Below, piece after piece: positions 1 to 9,164 of a stretch of 64,000 bases of DNA. The notes beneath the pieces are model-generated. The model was not told where the DNA came from, made no database searches, and saw nothing but the letters and a program-made list of their open reading frames with translations. Within the stretch, counting starts at the first letter, position 1. Every line of letters starts with the position of its first letter. Source of the stretch: Mesobacillus subterraneus (GTDB taxonomy: Bacteria > Bacillota > Bacilli > Bacillales > Cytobacillaceae); assembly GCF_003937825.1 (NCBI RefSeq), contig NZ_RSFW01000019.1, positions 124,001 through 188,000 on the forward strand, written 5' to 3'. Made by a program: the position numbers and the translations under genes.

Positions 1-151
1 CGTCATCCACGAACAGGAGCTTGCTTTTATCCGATACAAGATCAACAGAAATCATTTCCTCCAGCTTATTATGTAACTGGGAAATCGTATCCTCCAACAC
101 CTCTTCCTCATTGTAGCATGGTACAACAATTGTCAATATTGGCTTAATCAT
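1..151 (-). CDS. Glycosyltransferase family 2, YkoT-like (partial)
   Basis: Only the first 50 codons lie in the window; the gene runs off the left edge. The N-terminus (MIKPILTIVVPCYNEEEVL) is the classic start of a GT2/DPM1-GtrB-type glycosyltransferase: a beta strand followed by VVPCYNEEE, which binds the nucleotide sugar. The early LLFVDD carries the first aspartates of the nucleotide-sugar pocket. An AAGGAGG ribosome site precedes the ATG. It sits 19 bases behind a large polytopic protein resembling B. subtilis YkoS, and the ykoS-ykoT pairing supports transfer of a sugar to a lipid carrier or surface polymer. The exact substrate cannot be inferred. Confidence 0.85.
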   Translation of the reverse strand, partial: MIKPILTIVVPCYNEEEVLEDTISQLHNKLEEMISVDLVSDKSKLLFVDD

Positions 152-170
152 CAAGATGTCCTCCTTGCTG

Positions 171-1841
171 CTATAAAACTTCATAAAGATAGATTTTCCA
201 TGCGCTAGCCTTTGATGTGAAAACTTTATTGAGCACTAAATTGTTCTCTGCTGCATTCTCGATCGGGATGGATGAAAAGATATACTCCCCGCCCATTTGT
301 TTAAATGGTTCCATATTAAATTGCAGATTGCGGATCCTTTTTTTCGAGTTCTTTTTGAACATATAGTGTTTGCCTAATTCATCGGTAAACAGGTAACACC
401 TGCCTCCCCACTCGTCAAAATAAACCCTGATTCTCTTATTCTTAACCAGTTCACTCTCGATAATTTCCCTGAATTGGTGCTTATAGGACAATGGATAAAA
501 ATTGTTGTAGGTATCCAGTGTGTAAAAGCCATTATATTGCGCTATGGCCGGATGGAGTCCAATGCTCGCAACACGGTAGCTTTCCTGCGGTTTCCCGATA
601 TAGTTCCTGATTTCCTCAAATTGCTGTACTGCATAAAATTCCTTAACACTTGGCTTCGATTTGTAAACGATCTCCTCATTTGTCATCAGAAGCAGAAGGA
701 TTTGTGCGGATATCAGCCATGGAACACTTCGCCTTAAGATCTTTTCGTGCCAGATGATTTTCAGGCCAATTGCAAACAGCAAGTAAATGACCAGCGGCCG
801 CAGAAAATGGAACCGTGCAAAGTTGAATGTATCGAGAAAGTGGAACCTCTTGGTTAACGGCAGCCACCCCTTATAAAACCAAAAAGCGTACCATGCGGAC
901 AATATGATATTCAGCAAAAACAAGAAAACGAATGTTCGCTTCTCTTTCCACCTTTTCCTTTTCCAAATCAGAAACAATGCTGCAATAGTGACTGGAAGAA
1001 TAATTAAGGTATGAATGGTCATCACATGGGTGTGGCCCAGGATGAAATTTTTGATTGTCAGCCTCACCGAATGCCAGAATGTCAACCTGGCATGGAAGTA
1101 CTCGTCCCTGCTATTCGGGACATTGTCAAACAAAAAAGAATACACCAGCCTGTAATCCGTTATCAGATAAACAAGTGTCATATAGGCAATGGCGAGCAAG
1201 AACCGCAAATTCCAGCCTCTTCCGCGGATTACATCTGTCAGCCAAAACAGTCCCATTGCCGTCAGGAAAAAGAAAAACCCCAAAACAATACTCGAGTAAA
1301 ATGGCAATAGAGTTAAAGCAAGGTAATGAAACCCTGCTCCTTTCCCGTTCCTTATGTGCAAAAAAGCCCAGAGTGCCAAAGGCATCCCAAGCGTACTCAG
1401 CATTCCGGAGGGCCAAAAAGGAGTCAGTGCGAACGCGAGGGCTGCACCGACTCGAATAAAACTCTGACTGGACTCTTGAATATAGTGGTCTTTTAAAAGT
1501 AAATACATCCCAAGGAATGCAATGAACCTTGTAATAGCCTGGCTGATGCCATAGGCGACCATTGTCGGAAACCAGACATACAGCCAGACAATCAAACTGT
1601 ATTCTGTCCCCATGGCGTTCCTTGGCAGACCATTGATAATCTGGGGAATCTCTGATTTTACCGATCCCGCAATCTGACCGCTTTCTGCCAGTACTTTATA
1701 CCATGCCAGGTTCGAGTCAAGATTGTCATGGACTCGGATATGAGCATTTTCACCTAAAATGAAATACGGGGATAAAAAGAGGGCAATCACCATTAATGCA
1801 AGGACAATCCATGTTCGCTCTTTATCCTGCAAGTAAGACAA
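171..1841 (-). CDS. Polytopic membrane protein, YkoS-like (DUF6044 type)
   Basis: About 556 residues with roughly ten hydrophobic segments and a C-terminal soluble part, the layout of YfhO/YkoS-type membrane proteins that often accompany a GT2 glycosyltransferase. The first in-frame ATG (1854-1856) has no ribosome site. A TTG at 1839-1841 is preceded by GAGGTG at good spacing, so that start is preferred. The downstream gene is a GT2 enzyme 19 bases away, so the two are probably one transcript acting in surface glycosylation. Assignment to YkoS rests on length, topology and neighbour; the biochemical role of the family is not known to me. Confidence 0.75.
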   Translation of the reverse strand: MSYLQDKERTWIVLALMVIALFLSPYFILGENAHIRVHDNLDSNLAWYKVLAESGQIAGSVKSEIPQIINGLPRNAMGTEYSLIVWLYVWFPTMVAYGISQAITRFIAFLGMYLLLKDHYIQESSQSFIRVGAALAFALTPFWPSGMLSTLGMPLALWAFLHIRNGKGAGFHYLALTLLPFYSSIVLGFFFFLTAMGLFWLTDVIRGRGWNLRFLLAIAYMTLVYLITDYRLVYSFLFDNVPNSRDEYFHARLTFWHSVRLTIKNFILGHTHVMTIHTLIILPVTIAALFLIWKRKRWKEKRTFVFLFLLNIILSAWYAFWFYKGWLPLTKRFHFLDTFNFARFHFLRPLVIYLLFAIGLKIIWHEKILRRSVPWLISAQILLLLMTNEEIVYKSKPSVKEFYAVQQFEEIRNYIGKPQESYRVASIGLHPAIAQYNGFYTLDTYNNFYPLSYKHQFREIIESELVKNKRIRVYFDEWGGRCYLFTDELGKHYMFKKNSKKRIRNLQFNMEPFKQMGGEYIFSSIPIENAAENNLVLNKVFTSKASAWKIYLYEVL

Positions 1842-1918
1842 ATCAGTACACCTCATATTACTTATTTGCTATCTTAACATTTGCAAATTCATTGAAACTA
1901 TTCCAATTACTGACGAGA

Positions 1919-2422
1919 TTAAAGAAGCTGGTAATCAAAGACCATCAAATAAAAAATGACAAAGAACAGGGATAGTATTAAAGCCGCCAGGGGCTTCTTA
2001 TAATGAAGACGAAGCATCGGGTACATCGTACTGTAGAAAAAAACTTCCCAGATCATTGACCATCCGTGGTCAAATTTAATTGCACCCAATTTCCGGGCAA
2101 GAGCTTCAATCACCAGGGATATAGAAATCCACCTGATGTAATGCCAGATTTTTTTCGTAGTATCTGAAGGGTAATTTCCCAGAAACAAGATGATCATGCT
2201 CGGATAAAAAAAGAAGGTATACATGCTTTCGGTCACAAAAAGGCTGATGAAACTCTTGTCAAATTGCCATAAATGTTTGTTACCCATTAAGGCAATATAT
2301 TCATAAAAACAGCTAAATAAAGCCCAGTAATAAAATGTTGGCAATAACTCCTTCCACTTGTGCCATTTCCCTCTTTTTATTGAAAGGATGATGCCGCCTG
2401 TAATAATAGCTGCATGAAACAA
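1919..2422 (-). CDS. CBO0543-type small membrane protein
   Basis: A 167-residue protein with about five transmembrane helices and short charged loops, including FDHGW and WEVFFYSTMYP. This resembles the CBO0543 family of clostridial and bacillar membrane proteins, which has no known function. It starts at TTG (2420-2422) behind AAGGAGAG. It lies upstream of the YkoS-like gene on the same strand with a 77-base gap, so co-transcription is possible but not shown. Family recognition is from memory of general features and is moderate. Confidence 0.6.
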   Translation of the reverse strand: MFHAAIITGGIILSIKRGKWHKWKELLPTFYYWALFSCFYEYIALMGNKHLWQFDKSFISLFVTESMYTFFFYPSMIILFLGNYPSDTTKKIWHYIRWISISLVIEALARKLGAIKFDHGWSMIWEVFFYSTMYPMLRLHYKKPLAALILSLFFVIFYLMVFDYQLL

Positions 2423-2570
2423 GTTCTCACTCTCCTTTTCGAAACCAGGTTCATCTTACATGTAATTTCCAATTTTTCAATCCATTGTATTTTCAACTTT
2501 TAAAAGACTTTTTATGTATTGCAAAGTCAGTTTAAGCCACTATTAAATATGAAATGATCAGGAGGAATGC

Positions 2571-2605
2571 AAAAAAAGCTGTACTGGCATCGATTCCAGT
2601 ACAGC
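2571..2605 (-). terminator. Rho-independent terminator after MFS gene
   Basis: A 10-bp perfect stem (2578-2587 with 2596-2605) is followed by seven T on the minus strand, just after the stop of the MFS gene. Confidence 0.85.
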
Positions 2606-2611
2606 CGTTAT

Positions 2612-3856
2612 TTATCCTTTTTCAGTAAGATTTGCCTCGGCTTCGAGAACAAACAGATTTTTTTTCGATTGGAGATATACAATCGAAGTAAGTGTAAATG
2701 TCAGCAAAATGCCGGCTGCCGCAAATCCTATGCTTACCGCCTGCAAACTGATCAGTTCTGCTAGATAGCCCAACAGCAACGTTAAGACAATTTGAAAGAT
2801 TGCCTGGAAAAATGCAAATGCACTGCTGAATCTTCCCATCAGGTCTACCGGAACGTTATTCTGAAAGAAAGTCGTATACCCGGTAAATGAGAAAGGTGAG
2901 AAAAAGCCGATGATGATAAAACCGATTACCGCCAAAGGGACGGTTTCTGATGATGCGACATAAAACATCAGATAACCAGTAACAGAGAGGATCGAACCGA
3001 GTCCTAAAAGCGTCCTTACCGAAAGCTTATTAGCTAGTGCTGTCACTGCAAAAGAGCCGGCTACATATCCTGCGCCTGTAAGACTGACGAGCAAACCGTA
3101 ATTTTTTTCTGATAACCCGACTACTTGCTGAATAAAGGTTACTTCCTGTGAATCCAGGGCAAATGAGATTAAGGTAATGAACTGAAAAATCAAGAAAACT
3201 ACCATAAATCCTGTTGCCGTTCTTCCAAACGCAGCAACAGCTTGCCAATCTGCAGCAATCATCTTGAGTGTGATCGGATCCCGGATTTGCTCGCTTTGCT
3301 TTGCTTTATCAACATCCGGCAGGAAGAAGATCGCTGCAGCACAGAAGAGGAATGTGACAGCATTGATATAAATGCTTGTATTAATACTTCCGTACATAAT
3401 CAGCAATCCAGAGACACTGGGACCCACCAGCATTGCTCCGGAAGTCGCAAAAGAAAATATCGAGTTGAACCTTTTCCTCTTTTCTGGTGGAACAAGTTTT
3501 GTTATGTATGTTTCCGATGTTGGACCAAAGAATGCCCCTGCTACATTTGTGAGGAACATGATAATGTATATTGGCACCAATGACGTAAAAAAAGGAATGA
3601 TGGCGATCAGGATGCCGCGTAATATATCAATGTAAATCATTAATTTTCGTTTATTAACCCTGTCTATTACACTTCCAGCCCAGGTATTCGTCAAAAGGAC
3701 AGCTAATGGTCTAATGATGAATAATCCGGCGATGGCAGCTGCTGATCCTGTGATTTTCAAAACCAATAAATTAATAGCGACAAAATAAATCCAGTTACCA
3801 ATGTTTGAAATCCCTATTCCGAGAATCAATAATATGGGATTTTTCCACCCCTTCAA
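2612..3856 (-). CDS. MFS efflux transporter
   Basis: A 414-residue protein with 12 predicted membrane helices and the MFS signature loop between helices 2 and 3 (AGSVIDRVNKRKLMIYID). It resembles the bacillar drug- or macrolide-type exporters of the EntS/MefA branch, which use the proton gradient to expel small molecules. Translation starts at TTG (3854-3856) behind AGGAGGGG. It is monocistronic, with its own terminator. No regulator is adjacent, so the substrate cannot be guessed. Confidence 0.8.
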   Translation of the reverse strand: MKGWKNPILLILGIGISNIGNWIYFVAINLLVLKITGSAAAIAGLFIIRPLAVLLTNTWAGSVIDRVNKRKLMIYIDILRGILIAIIPFFTSLVPIYIIMFLTNVAGAFFGPTSETYITKLVPPEKRKRFNSIFSFATSGAMLVGPSVSGLLIMYGSINTSIYINAVTFLFCAAAIFFLPDVDKAKQSEQIRDPITLKMIAADWQAVAAFGRTATGFMVVFLIFQFITLISFALDSQEVTFIQQVVGLSEKNYGLLVSLTGAGYVAGSFAVTALANKLSVRTLLGLGSILSVTGYLMFYVASSETVPLAVIGFIIIGFFSPFSFTGYTTFFQNNVPVDLMGRFSSAFAFFQAIFQIVLTLLLGYLAELISLQAVSIGFAAAGILLTFTLTSIVYLQSKKNLFVLEAEANLTEKG

Positions 3857-4183
3857 AAAGACCCCTCCTGAGCATAGACAATAGTTGTCAGAATATTACC
3901 TAACATATTCTCTTCTCATCCTATCTTTCCCTTCCAAAAGTTTCAAGTAGGTATGAGGGTAAAAATTCAATATTTTTCCATCAATGATGATTGTCACACT
4001 TTGGTCACAATAATTTTCCCAACTTGTTAGGGGGAAACCTGCATTATACCCGGGTTTACAGCCTATCTAAACCTTTAGATTACTAATTTCATATATTTAC
4101 CACTGCCAGAAGTACCATTTACCCATTTATATCATAGTCATATTACTTATAATGGTAGATAGAATCGATAAGGAGCTGAAAGC
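3857..4183. other. Divergent intergenic region
   Basis: 327 bases between the minus-strand MFS gene and the plus-strand FtsH-like gene. It is AT-rich. A TATAAT at 4148-4153 could be the -10 of the FtsH-like gene, but no good -35 is visible. No ORF or repeat was found. Confidence 0.5.
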
Positions 4184-5926
4184 ATGAATTCAAATCCGAA
4201 ACTTGTTTCTAAGATCCTTCCGCTATTTGCGGCGTTTATGGTTATATTGACAATTGCAGCGACTTTAGTCGTTCAAAATACTGAAGATAAGGTATCAGTC
4301 CCTTTTGCCTCCATGGTCAAAACGATAGAGAGTCTTAATGGCGAAAGAGCCACATTGACTGAAAAAATGGATGGAACCCTAATCCTCGAAACGAAAGATG
4401 CAACATTTGTTTCCCAAGTCCCTCCTGGAAGCCAAATGGTAGATAAATTAGTAGAAAAAAGTAATATCAGCTATGAATATACGAATAACAGCAAATATGG
4501 AGCATGGATTCTTGGCGGTGTCATCCTTCTGTTACTGGCAACCGCATTCGTGATCCAGAAAAAAACGGGCGGTATTGGTTCCGGCAACAGGATGAAGAAC
4601 AGCCTGTCTAAACCAAGTCCGCTTCCTTCTATTACAATGAATGATGTTGGCGGACTTCAGGATGAAATGAAAGAGGAAATCATTCAGACCCTTTCCATTT
4701 TAAAGAACCCGGAAAAATCTGCGAAAACGGGTATCAAACCACCAAAGGGCATTTTGCTTTACGGACCTCCTGGTACAGGTAAAACGTTGCTTGCCCAGGC
4801 AATCGCAAGAGAATTGAATGCAAACTTTTTCTCTGCCAGTGGATCTGCTTTCAACGAAATGTTCATCGGTGTTGGCGCTTCGCGTGTCCGCAGCTTGTTC
4901 CAAAGTGCCCGTAAGCAAGGTCCAGCCGTTATTTTCATTGATGAGGTTGATGCTCTTGCTGGCAAGCGTAAGCCTCACGGCGGCGAAGAAGGCGAAAAGA
5001 CATTGACAGAGCTTCTTGTCCAGCTCGATGGCGGACATGCAAATGATGGCATTTTGTTCATTGCCGCGACAAATAGAAAAGATATGCTGGATGATGCATT
5101 CTTACGTCCGGGACGTATTGACTTCTCGTTTAATGTTCCCCTTCCAGATACAAAAGGAAGAAGAGAAATCATTGACATCCATATTAAAGGGAAAAATCTT
5201 TCTGAAGATGTTTTATCATCACTCGACGACCTGGCTGAAAGCACTTCAGGTTTTTCCGGAGCCGAACTGAACTCCCTGTTTGAAACAGCGAGCAGACGCG
5301 CACTTCGAAATGGCCAGGACTTCATTTCGAAGAGTGATATTGATTATGCGCTTGACCGTACCATCCTCGGAAGCACGTCCCGCAATCTGCAGGATCCTGA
5401 AACAAAACACAGGGTTGCGATCCATGAAGCTGGACATGCTCTTGTTTCAGCTGTCACAAAACCGGGTTCAGTCCGTAAGGCAACGATCATACCCCGAGGC
5501 CAGGCACTTGGTTATGTTGCTCCTATTCCGAAAGAACTCCAGCTTTCAACGCATAGTGACCTGATCGACCGGGTTGCGATGATTTTGGCTGGCGGTGTTG
5601 CTGAGAGAATGTTCCTTGGTGAGCACAGTATCGGAGTAAGCGGTGATGTACAGCAAGCAAAACAAATCATTGAACAAATGGTTGATACAGGTTTGCTGCA
5701 GGAAGGTTTCTCGCTTACCTTCAGCAAAGGCTTAAAAGAGACGAAGATGCAGGAACTGTTTGATGATGCCCTGGAAAAATCGGAAATCATCATCAATTCT
5801 CATCAGCGACAATTTGAAAACCTGGTAGAAGCACTTCTGAAAAAAGAAACACTAGAAGGTACAGAGGTCGATGGAATTGTCCAGGATAAAGCGGGTTTCA
5901 GAGAAGAAGAATATATGATGGCATAG
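4184..5926 (+). CDS. FtsH-like AAA+ zinc metalloprotease (paralogue)
   Basis: 580 residues with the full FtsH plan. Two membrane helices (about 11-30 and 107-124) flank a short external domain. Then follow an AAA+ ATPase (Walker A GPPGTGKT 194-201, Walker B VIFIDEVDAL 249-258, second region of homology near 297-311) and an M41 protease domain with zinc motif HEAGH at 414-418 and a likely third ligand D488. It lacks the long acidic C-terminal tail of housekeeping FtsH (usually 630-670 residues), and its external domain is shorter than 80 residues. The surroundings are not the tilS-hpt-ftsH locus, so this is probably a second copy degrading a narrower set of membrane or stress proteins. It starts at ATG after AAGGAG. 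Confidence 0.9.
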   Translation: MNSNPKLVSKILPLFAAFMVILTIAATLVVQNTEDKVSVPFASMVKTIESLNGERATLTEKMDGTLILETKDATFVSQVPPGSQMVDKLVEKSNISYEYTNNSKYGAWILGGVILLLLATAFVIQKKTGGIGSGNRMKNSLSKPSPLPSITMNDVGGLQDEMKEEIIQTLSILKNPEKSAKTGIKPPKGILLYGPPGTGKTLLAQAIARELNANFFSASGSAFNEMFIGVGASRVRSLFQSARKQGPAVIFIDEVDALAGKRKPHGGEEGEKTLTELLVQLDGGHANDGILFIAATNRKDMLDDAFLRPGRIDFSFNVPLPDTKGRREIIDIHIKGKNLSEDVLSSLDDLAESTSGFSGAELNSLFETASRRALRNGQDFISKSDIDYALDRTILGSTSRNLQDPETKHRVAIHEAGHALVSAVTKPGSVRKATIIPRGQALGYVAPIPKELQLSTHSDLIDRVAMILAGGVAERMFLGEHSIGVSGDVQQAKQIIEQMVDTGLLQEGFSLTFSKGLKETKMQELFDDALEKSEIIINSHQRQFENLVEALLKKETLEGTEVDGIVQDKAGFREEEYMMA

Positions 5927-5932
5927 AAATGT

Positions 5933-5962
5933 AAAAAGGCTTTCCGATTTGGAAAGCCTTTT
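5933..5962. terminator. Bidirectional terminator
   Basis: Hairpin AAAAGGCTTTCC/GGAAAGCCTTTT between two convergent genes, with T-runs on both strands. Confidence 0.85.
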
Positions 5963-6791
5963 AATTATTTTTTGAAAGTGCCTGTGCCAGGCTGTTTTTA
6001 ATGTCGGTTTCATTGAAGGAGAGGCCGAGTTGTACTGCTGTTTGGGCAATCTCAGGCCTTATTCCCGACAGGGTCGTTTTTACACCAATTAACTTTAAAG
6101 CATTTAAAAGCTGGAATAGTTGATGGGCCACCATTGTATCGATCATGGCTACCCCGGATAGATCCACAAATAAATGATGGATGTCTCTTTGTGCACATTG
6201 TTTAAGTGTATGCTCGAGAATCATTTTTGCCCTTGAAGTATCAATATCGCCAATCAAAGGAAGCAATCCTTGATGATTGCTCAGAGAAATGACAGGAGCA
6301 CTCAGTTCATTGATCATTTCCTGCTGTGCTTTCAGAACTTTTTGCGAGTATTTATACGTGGCCTCGATGAATCGTAAAATAACCTCATCCATTTCTTTCA
6401 GGATGATATCATAGCATGCATCTACTTCTTCTCGCGTTATTTCAGGATGTTTCATTGCAAAATTCCTTACATAGTCAAAGTATTGATTTCTGACATTCTT
6501 GAATTCTCTAATGACATACTGGATCGGTGTATTAATATGCTCAATATCACTCGCGATTTCAATGATCCATGGTTCAAAATCCTTGAAAAAGTCTTCCTCA
6601 TTTTTCCTGAAGACTTCAATAAAGTGAAGATGAAATTCATGATTCTGTTCCTTTAAGGATTCGACCACTTTTGGGTCGCTGGCTGCATATACTCCTGCGG
6701 TAGCGGATTGATCAATACTACGGTACCATTCCTCAGTCAAATTCCTGGTGTTCTCTTTAAAATATGTATATAAAGCCTGATTTAGATGCAT
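5961..6791 (-). CDS. RsbR-family stressosome co-antagonist
   Basis: 276 residues from the ATG at 6789-6791, which follows GGAGG; an upstream in-frame TTG has no ribosome site. The N-terminal 150 residues are the helical, globin-like sensor fold of RsbR proteins. The rest is a STAS domain. Both phospho-acceptor positions known from RsbRA are kept: Thr185 in GDIDTSRAK and Thr219 in MIDTMVAHQ. RsbR proteins build the stressosome core with RsbS, hold RsbT, and release it on stress to switch on sigma-B. It is a close relative of the RsbR at 56819-57661, resembling the RsbRB/RsbRC/RsbRD group. It stands alone, away from any sigB operon. Confidence 0.9.
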   Translation of the reverse strand: MHLNQALYTYFKENTRNLTEEWYRSIDQSATAGVYAASDPKVVESLKEQNHEFHLHFIEVFRKNEEDFFKDFEPWIIEIASDIEHINTPIQYVIREFKNVRNQYFDYVRNFAMKHPEITREEVDACYDIILKEMDEVILRFIEATYKYSQKVLKAQQEMINELSAPVISLSNHQGLLPLIGDIDTSRAKMILEHTLKQCAQRDIHHLFVDLSGVAMIDTMVAHQLFQLLNALKLIGVKTTLSGIRPEIAQTAVQLGLSFNETDIKNSLAQALSKNN

Positions 6792-6906
6792 TTTGCAATC
6801 CTCCAAGTACGATCTTCTATCTTCAGTAAGAAGGGGCTGTCTATCCAGCCCTCTTTAAGAATTATACCAAAATGTATACCATAACAAAAATTTGGATGCA
6901 CCGAGT

Positions 6907-7185
6907 TCAGTCCTCTAGCTTGTGCTTTTCCTTTAAATCGTCTGGTGCCAATTTTATGATTTGCTGCAGGACAATCAGAAGGATTCCTACATCGTCGACA
7001 ATGCCAATCAGCGTTAAAAAGTCTGGAATCAAATCGAATGGCAAAAGGAAATACCCAATGATCAATCCAGCTGATATCAATTTTTGCTTGAGGGGTACCC
7101 TGACTGAAGTGAAAAACTCAATTAAAAAAGGAACGAATCTTTTAACCTTGAAGATCAGTCTGATTCTCTTGAAGAATTTTTTCAT
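6907..7185 (-). CDS. YkvA family protein (DUF1232)
   Basis: 92 residues with a basic N-terminus and the DUF1232 core: a hydrophobic helix followed by YFLLPFDLIPDFLTLIGIVDDVGIL, the hallmark (P-x-D-x-I-P-D ... G-x-x-D-D) of YkvA proteins. These are small membrane-associated proteins of unknown function. ATG start behind AAGGAGAG. A weak G+C hairpin near 6833-6855 may end its transcript. Confidence 0.8.
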   Translation of the reverse strand: MKKFFKRIRLIFKVKRFVPFLIEFFTSVRVPLKQKLISAGLIIGYFLLPFDLIPDFLTLIGIVDDVGILLIVLQQIIKLAPDDLKEKHKLED

Positions 7186-7347
7186 AGTAGTCTCTCCTTT
7201 TTTTACGCAACATCAACTCTTTACTTAGATTCACTCTTTCCTGATATTTTAAACTCGATCACTTTAACTGCTGATTTAATTAAGGGGTGGACAAGTAAAC
7301 CATGTATATTATTACGAAAAAGAGCTTATAAAGTTCCATGATAATAA

Positions 7348-7377
7348 AATCAGCCTTCAAATAATTGAAGGCTGATT
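7348..7377 (-). terminator. Terminator after mta
   Basis: A 13-bp stem (AATCAGCCTTCAA and its complement) with a 4-base loop directly downstream of the mta stop codon. The T-tract is interrupted. Confidence 0.7.
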
Positions 7378-7383
7378 GAATCT

Positions 7384-8151
7384 TTATGCATCTTTTTCTT
7401 GCTGGTCACAGTAAAAATGGATGGCATCTTTAAAAAATGCTGCAAGACCTGTCTGGTATTTGTCAATATTTTTGGTGAATCTGGGGTCATTGACATATAA
7501 ATCTCCAAGACCCCGATAAATTTCGAGCGTGCAGTCATAATAATGATCCGTGATAGACTGGCGCCAATCCGCTACTGCGCGCTGTACTTCAGGATTCTCT
7601 GGTCCGTGTTCCATTCCGGCTATGATTCTTTTATAAATTTCTTCTGTCTTAGCCTGGATATCACCCCAGTCTTCGGGCGAATAGCCAGAAGTACGTTCCT
7701 CGACTTTTTCCACCGCTTTTTTTCCGTATTTTTGTTTTGCCTCTTCGCTGTATTTCTTTTGGTGTTCCTCAATCTCTGTCATGTCGAACCCTTTAAACAG
7801 ATCCTTATCAGCCATTTTATATCCCCTTTCCATGGATCTTAGAGTTTTATCCACCGTCTGAATCATTTCTTCAAGCCGTTTCTTTTTCGCTAAAAGCAAG
7901 TCCTTGTGCTTTCTTAATGTGTCATGACGGTCAAAATCCGGCCGTTCAAGTATTTCCTTGATCTCTTGCAGGCTTAAATCCATTTCTTTAAAAAACAAGA
8001 TTTGCTGCATGCGTTCGAGGTCACGTTCTGAATAGAGCCGGTAACCTGAAGAAGTTATCCCTTCAGGTTCAAGCAAGCCAATGCGGTCATAATGATGGAG
8101 TGTCCGAACGCTGACACCAGTAATGGCTGCTACTTCTTTTACCTTATACAA
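7384..8151 (-). CDS. mta: MerR/TipAS-type multidrug transcription activator Mta
   Basis: 255 residues, nearly the same length as B. subtilis Mta (257). Residues 1-70 are a MerR winged helix-turn-helix (VKEVAAITGVSVRTLHHYDRIGLL ... GYRLYSERDLERMQQI). A long coiled coil follows (75-110), then a TipAS ligand-binding domain with KYGKKAVEKVEERT, the WGDI stretch and HYYDCTLEIYRGLGDLYV. Mta activates multidrug exporter genes and its own gene by untwisting promoters with 19-bp spacers, and such a promoter lies directly upstream (8174-8204). No exporter gene is adjacent. Confidence 0.88.
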   Translation of the reverse strand: MYKVKEVAAITGVSVRTLHHYDRIGLLEPEGITSSGYRLYSERDLERMQQILFFKEMDLSLQEIKEILERPDFDRHDTLRKHKDLLLAKKKRLEEMIQTVDKTLRSMERGYKMADKDLFKGFDMTEIEEHQKKYSEEAKQKYGKKAVEKVEERTSGYSPEDWGDIQAKTEEIYKRIIAGMEHGPENPEVQRAVADWRQSITDHYYDCTLEIYRGLGDLYVNDPRFTKNIDKYQTGLAAFFKDAIHFYCDQQEKDA

Positions 8152-8173
8152 ACCTGGTCACCTCCATAAAGCA

Positions 8174-8204
8174 ATCGTAAACTATTACGTTGCGTTAGGG
8201 TCAA
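8174..8204 (-). promoter_or_regulatory. MerR-type promoter of mta (19-bp spacer)
   Basis: -35 TTGACC (8199-8204) and -10 TACGAT (8174-8179) are separated by exactly 19 bases with an imperfect dyad (CTAACG ... CGTAATAG). The long spacer is typical of promoters activated by MerR proteins, and the -10 lies 22 bases upstream of the mta start codon, consistent with autoregulation. Confidence 0.75.
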
Positions 8205-8382
8205 TAGTTAAGTATATGTTTTTCAAACTTTGTTTACATAATCTTTTTATGGTTAATATCTTGTTGAAAGTGGCTTAACATTTATCCTTTCAGTAATCGA
8301 ATAAAAACAATCGATTTTACAGAAAAATCTTCCAAATCTAATAATTTACTGTATAATGAAGAAAACTTATGGGGGAATCATA

Positions 8383-9027
8383 ATGTTTAAGATAATCAAA
8401 AAGTCAGTTGATGGATATTTGGACCTTCCGGTTAACTATCAGATGTTCAAACAGGAGAAGCAATCCCGCGGGCTGGCAGTCATGATGCCAGGAAGAGGAT
8501 ATACGGTTCAAGGACCACTTTTCCATTATTCAACAGGGATCTACTTAAATAAAGGCTACGATGTTCTCCATATTAATTATGACTATACTACTGAGCAATC
8601 AGAATCATTAAGTCTGGACGAACAGATCAAGCAAATATCGGTCGATGTTAATACAGTACTGAATCAAGTACTGACAGATTCACAATATACTGATTATGCT
8701 TTGATTGGCAAATCTCTCGGCACGATTGCTTTAGCTTCATTAGCTGATCGACAGGAGTTCTATGATGCAAAGTACATATGGTTGACTCCTCTTCTTCAAT
8801 TGGATCTGGTTTTTGAGAAAATGCTATCATCCAACCAGAAAGGGCTATGTATAATAGGTGATCAGGATTCTTGTTTTATACAGGAGAAATACGAGAAACT
8901 TACTAGTAAAAAAACGATGTCTTCCATGCTCGTTCCTGGCACCGAGCATAGTCTGAATTACGCCGATGATCCTGTTGGATCTATAGATGTCCTAAAGAAG
9001 GTTATGACAGAAATAAACGATTTTTAA
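8383..9027 (+). CDS. Alpha/beta hydrolase family protein
   Basis: 214 residues from ATG 8383, preceded by GGGGGA; an earlier in-frame ATG at 8356 has no ribosome site. The nucleophile elbow GKSLG (DYALIGKSLGTIALASL) and a late histidine in VPGTEHSLNY with an aspartate in IIGDQDSCF make a plausible Ser-Asp-His triad. An early PGRGYTVQGP loop fits the oxyanion region. It is similar to short bacillar esterase/lipase-like proteins of unknown substrate. It is divergent from mta, with about 230 bases between them. Confidence 0.7.
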   Translation: MFKIIKKSVDGYLDLPVNYQMFKQEKQSRGLAVMMPGRGYTVQGPLFHYSTGIYLNKGYDVLHINYDYTTEQSESLSLDEQIKQISVDVNTVLNQVLTDSQYTDYALIGKSLGTIALASLADRQEFYDAKYIWLTPLLQLDLVFEKMLSSNQKGLCIIGDQDSCFIQEKYEKLTSKKTMSSMLVPGTEHSLNYADDPVGSIDVLKKVMTEINDF

Positions 9028-9130
9028 TGTATTGGGGGACCACAATGAGCCGCCAGTGGACACATACATTGACAGCTTGAATAAAATAGGCACATGATGA
9101 AGGAAAAGATACATGTATTTTTTAATGCGT

Positions 9131-9159
9131 AAAAGCCCAAATAGACATTTTGGGCTTTT
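9131..9159. terminator. Bidirectional terminator
   Basis: AAAAGCCCA/TGGGCTTTT stem, 11-base loop, between convergent genes. Confidence 0.75.
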
Positions 9160-9164
9160 GCCTT

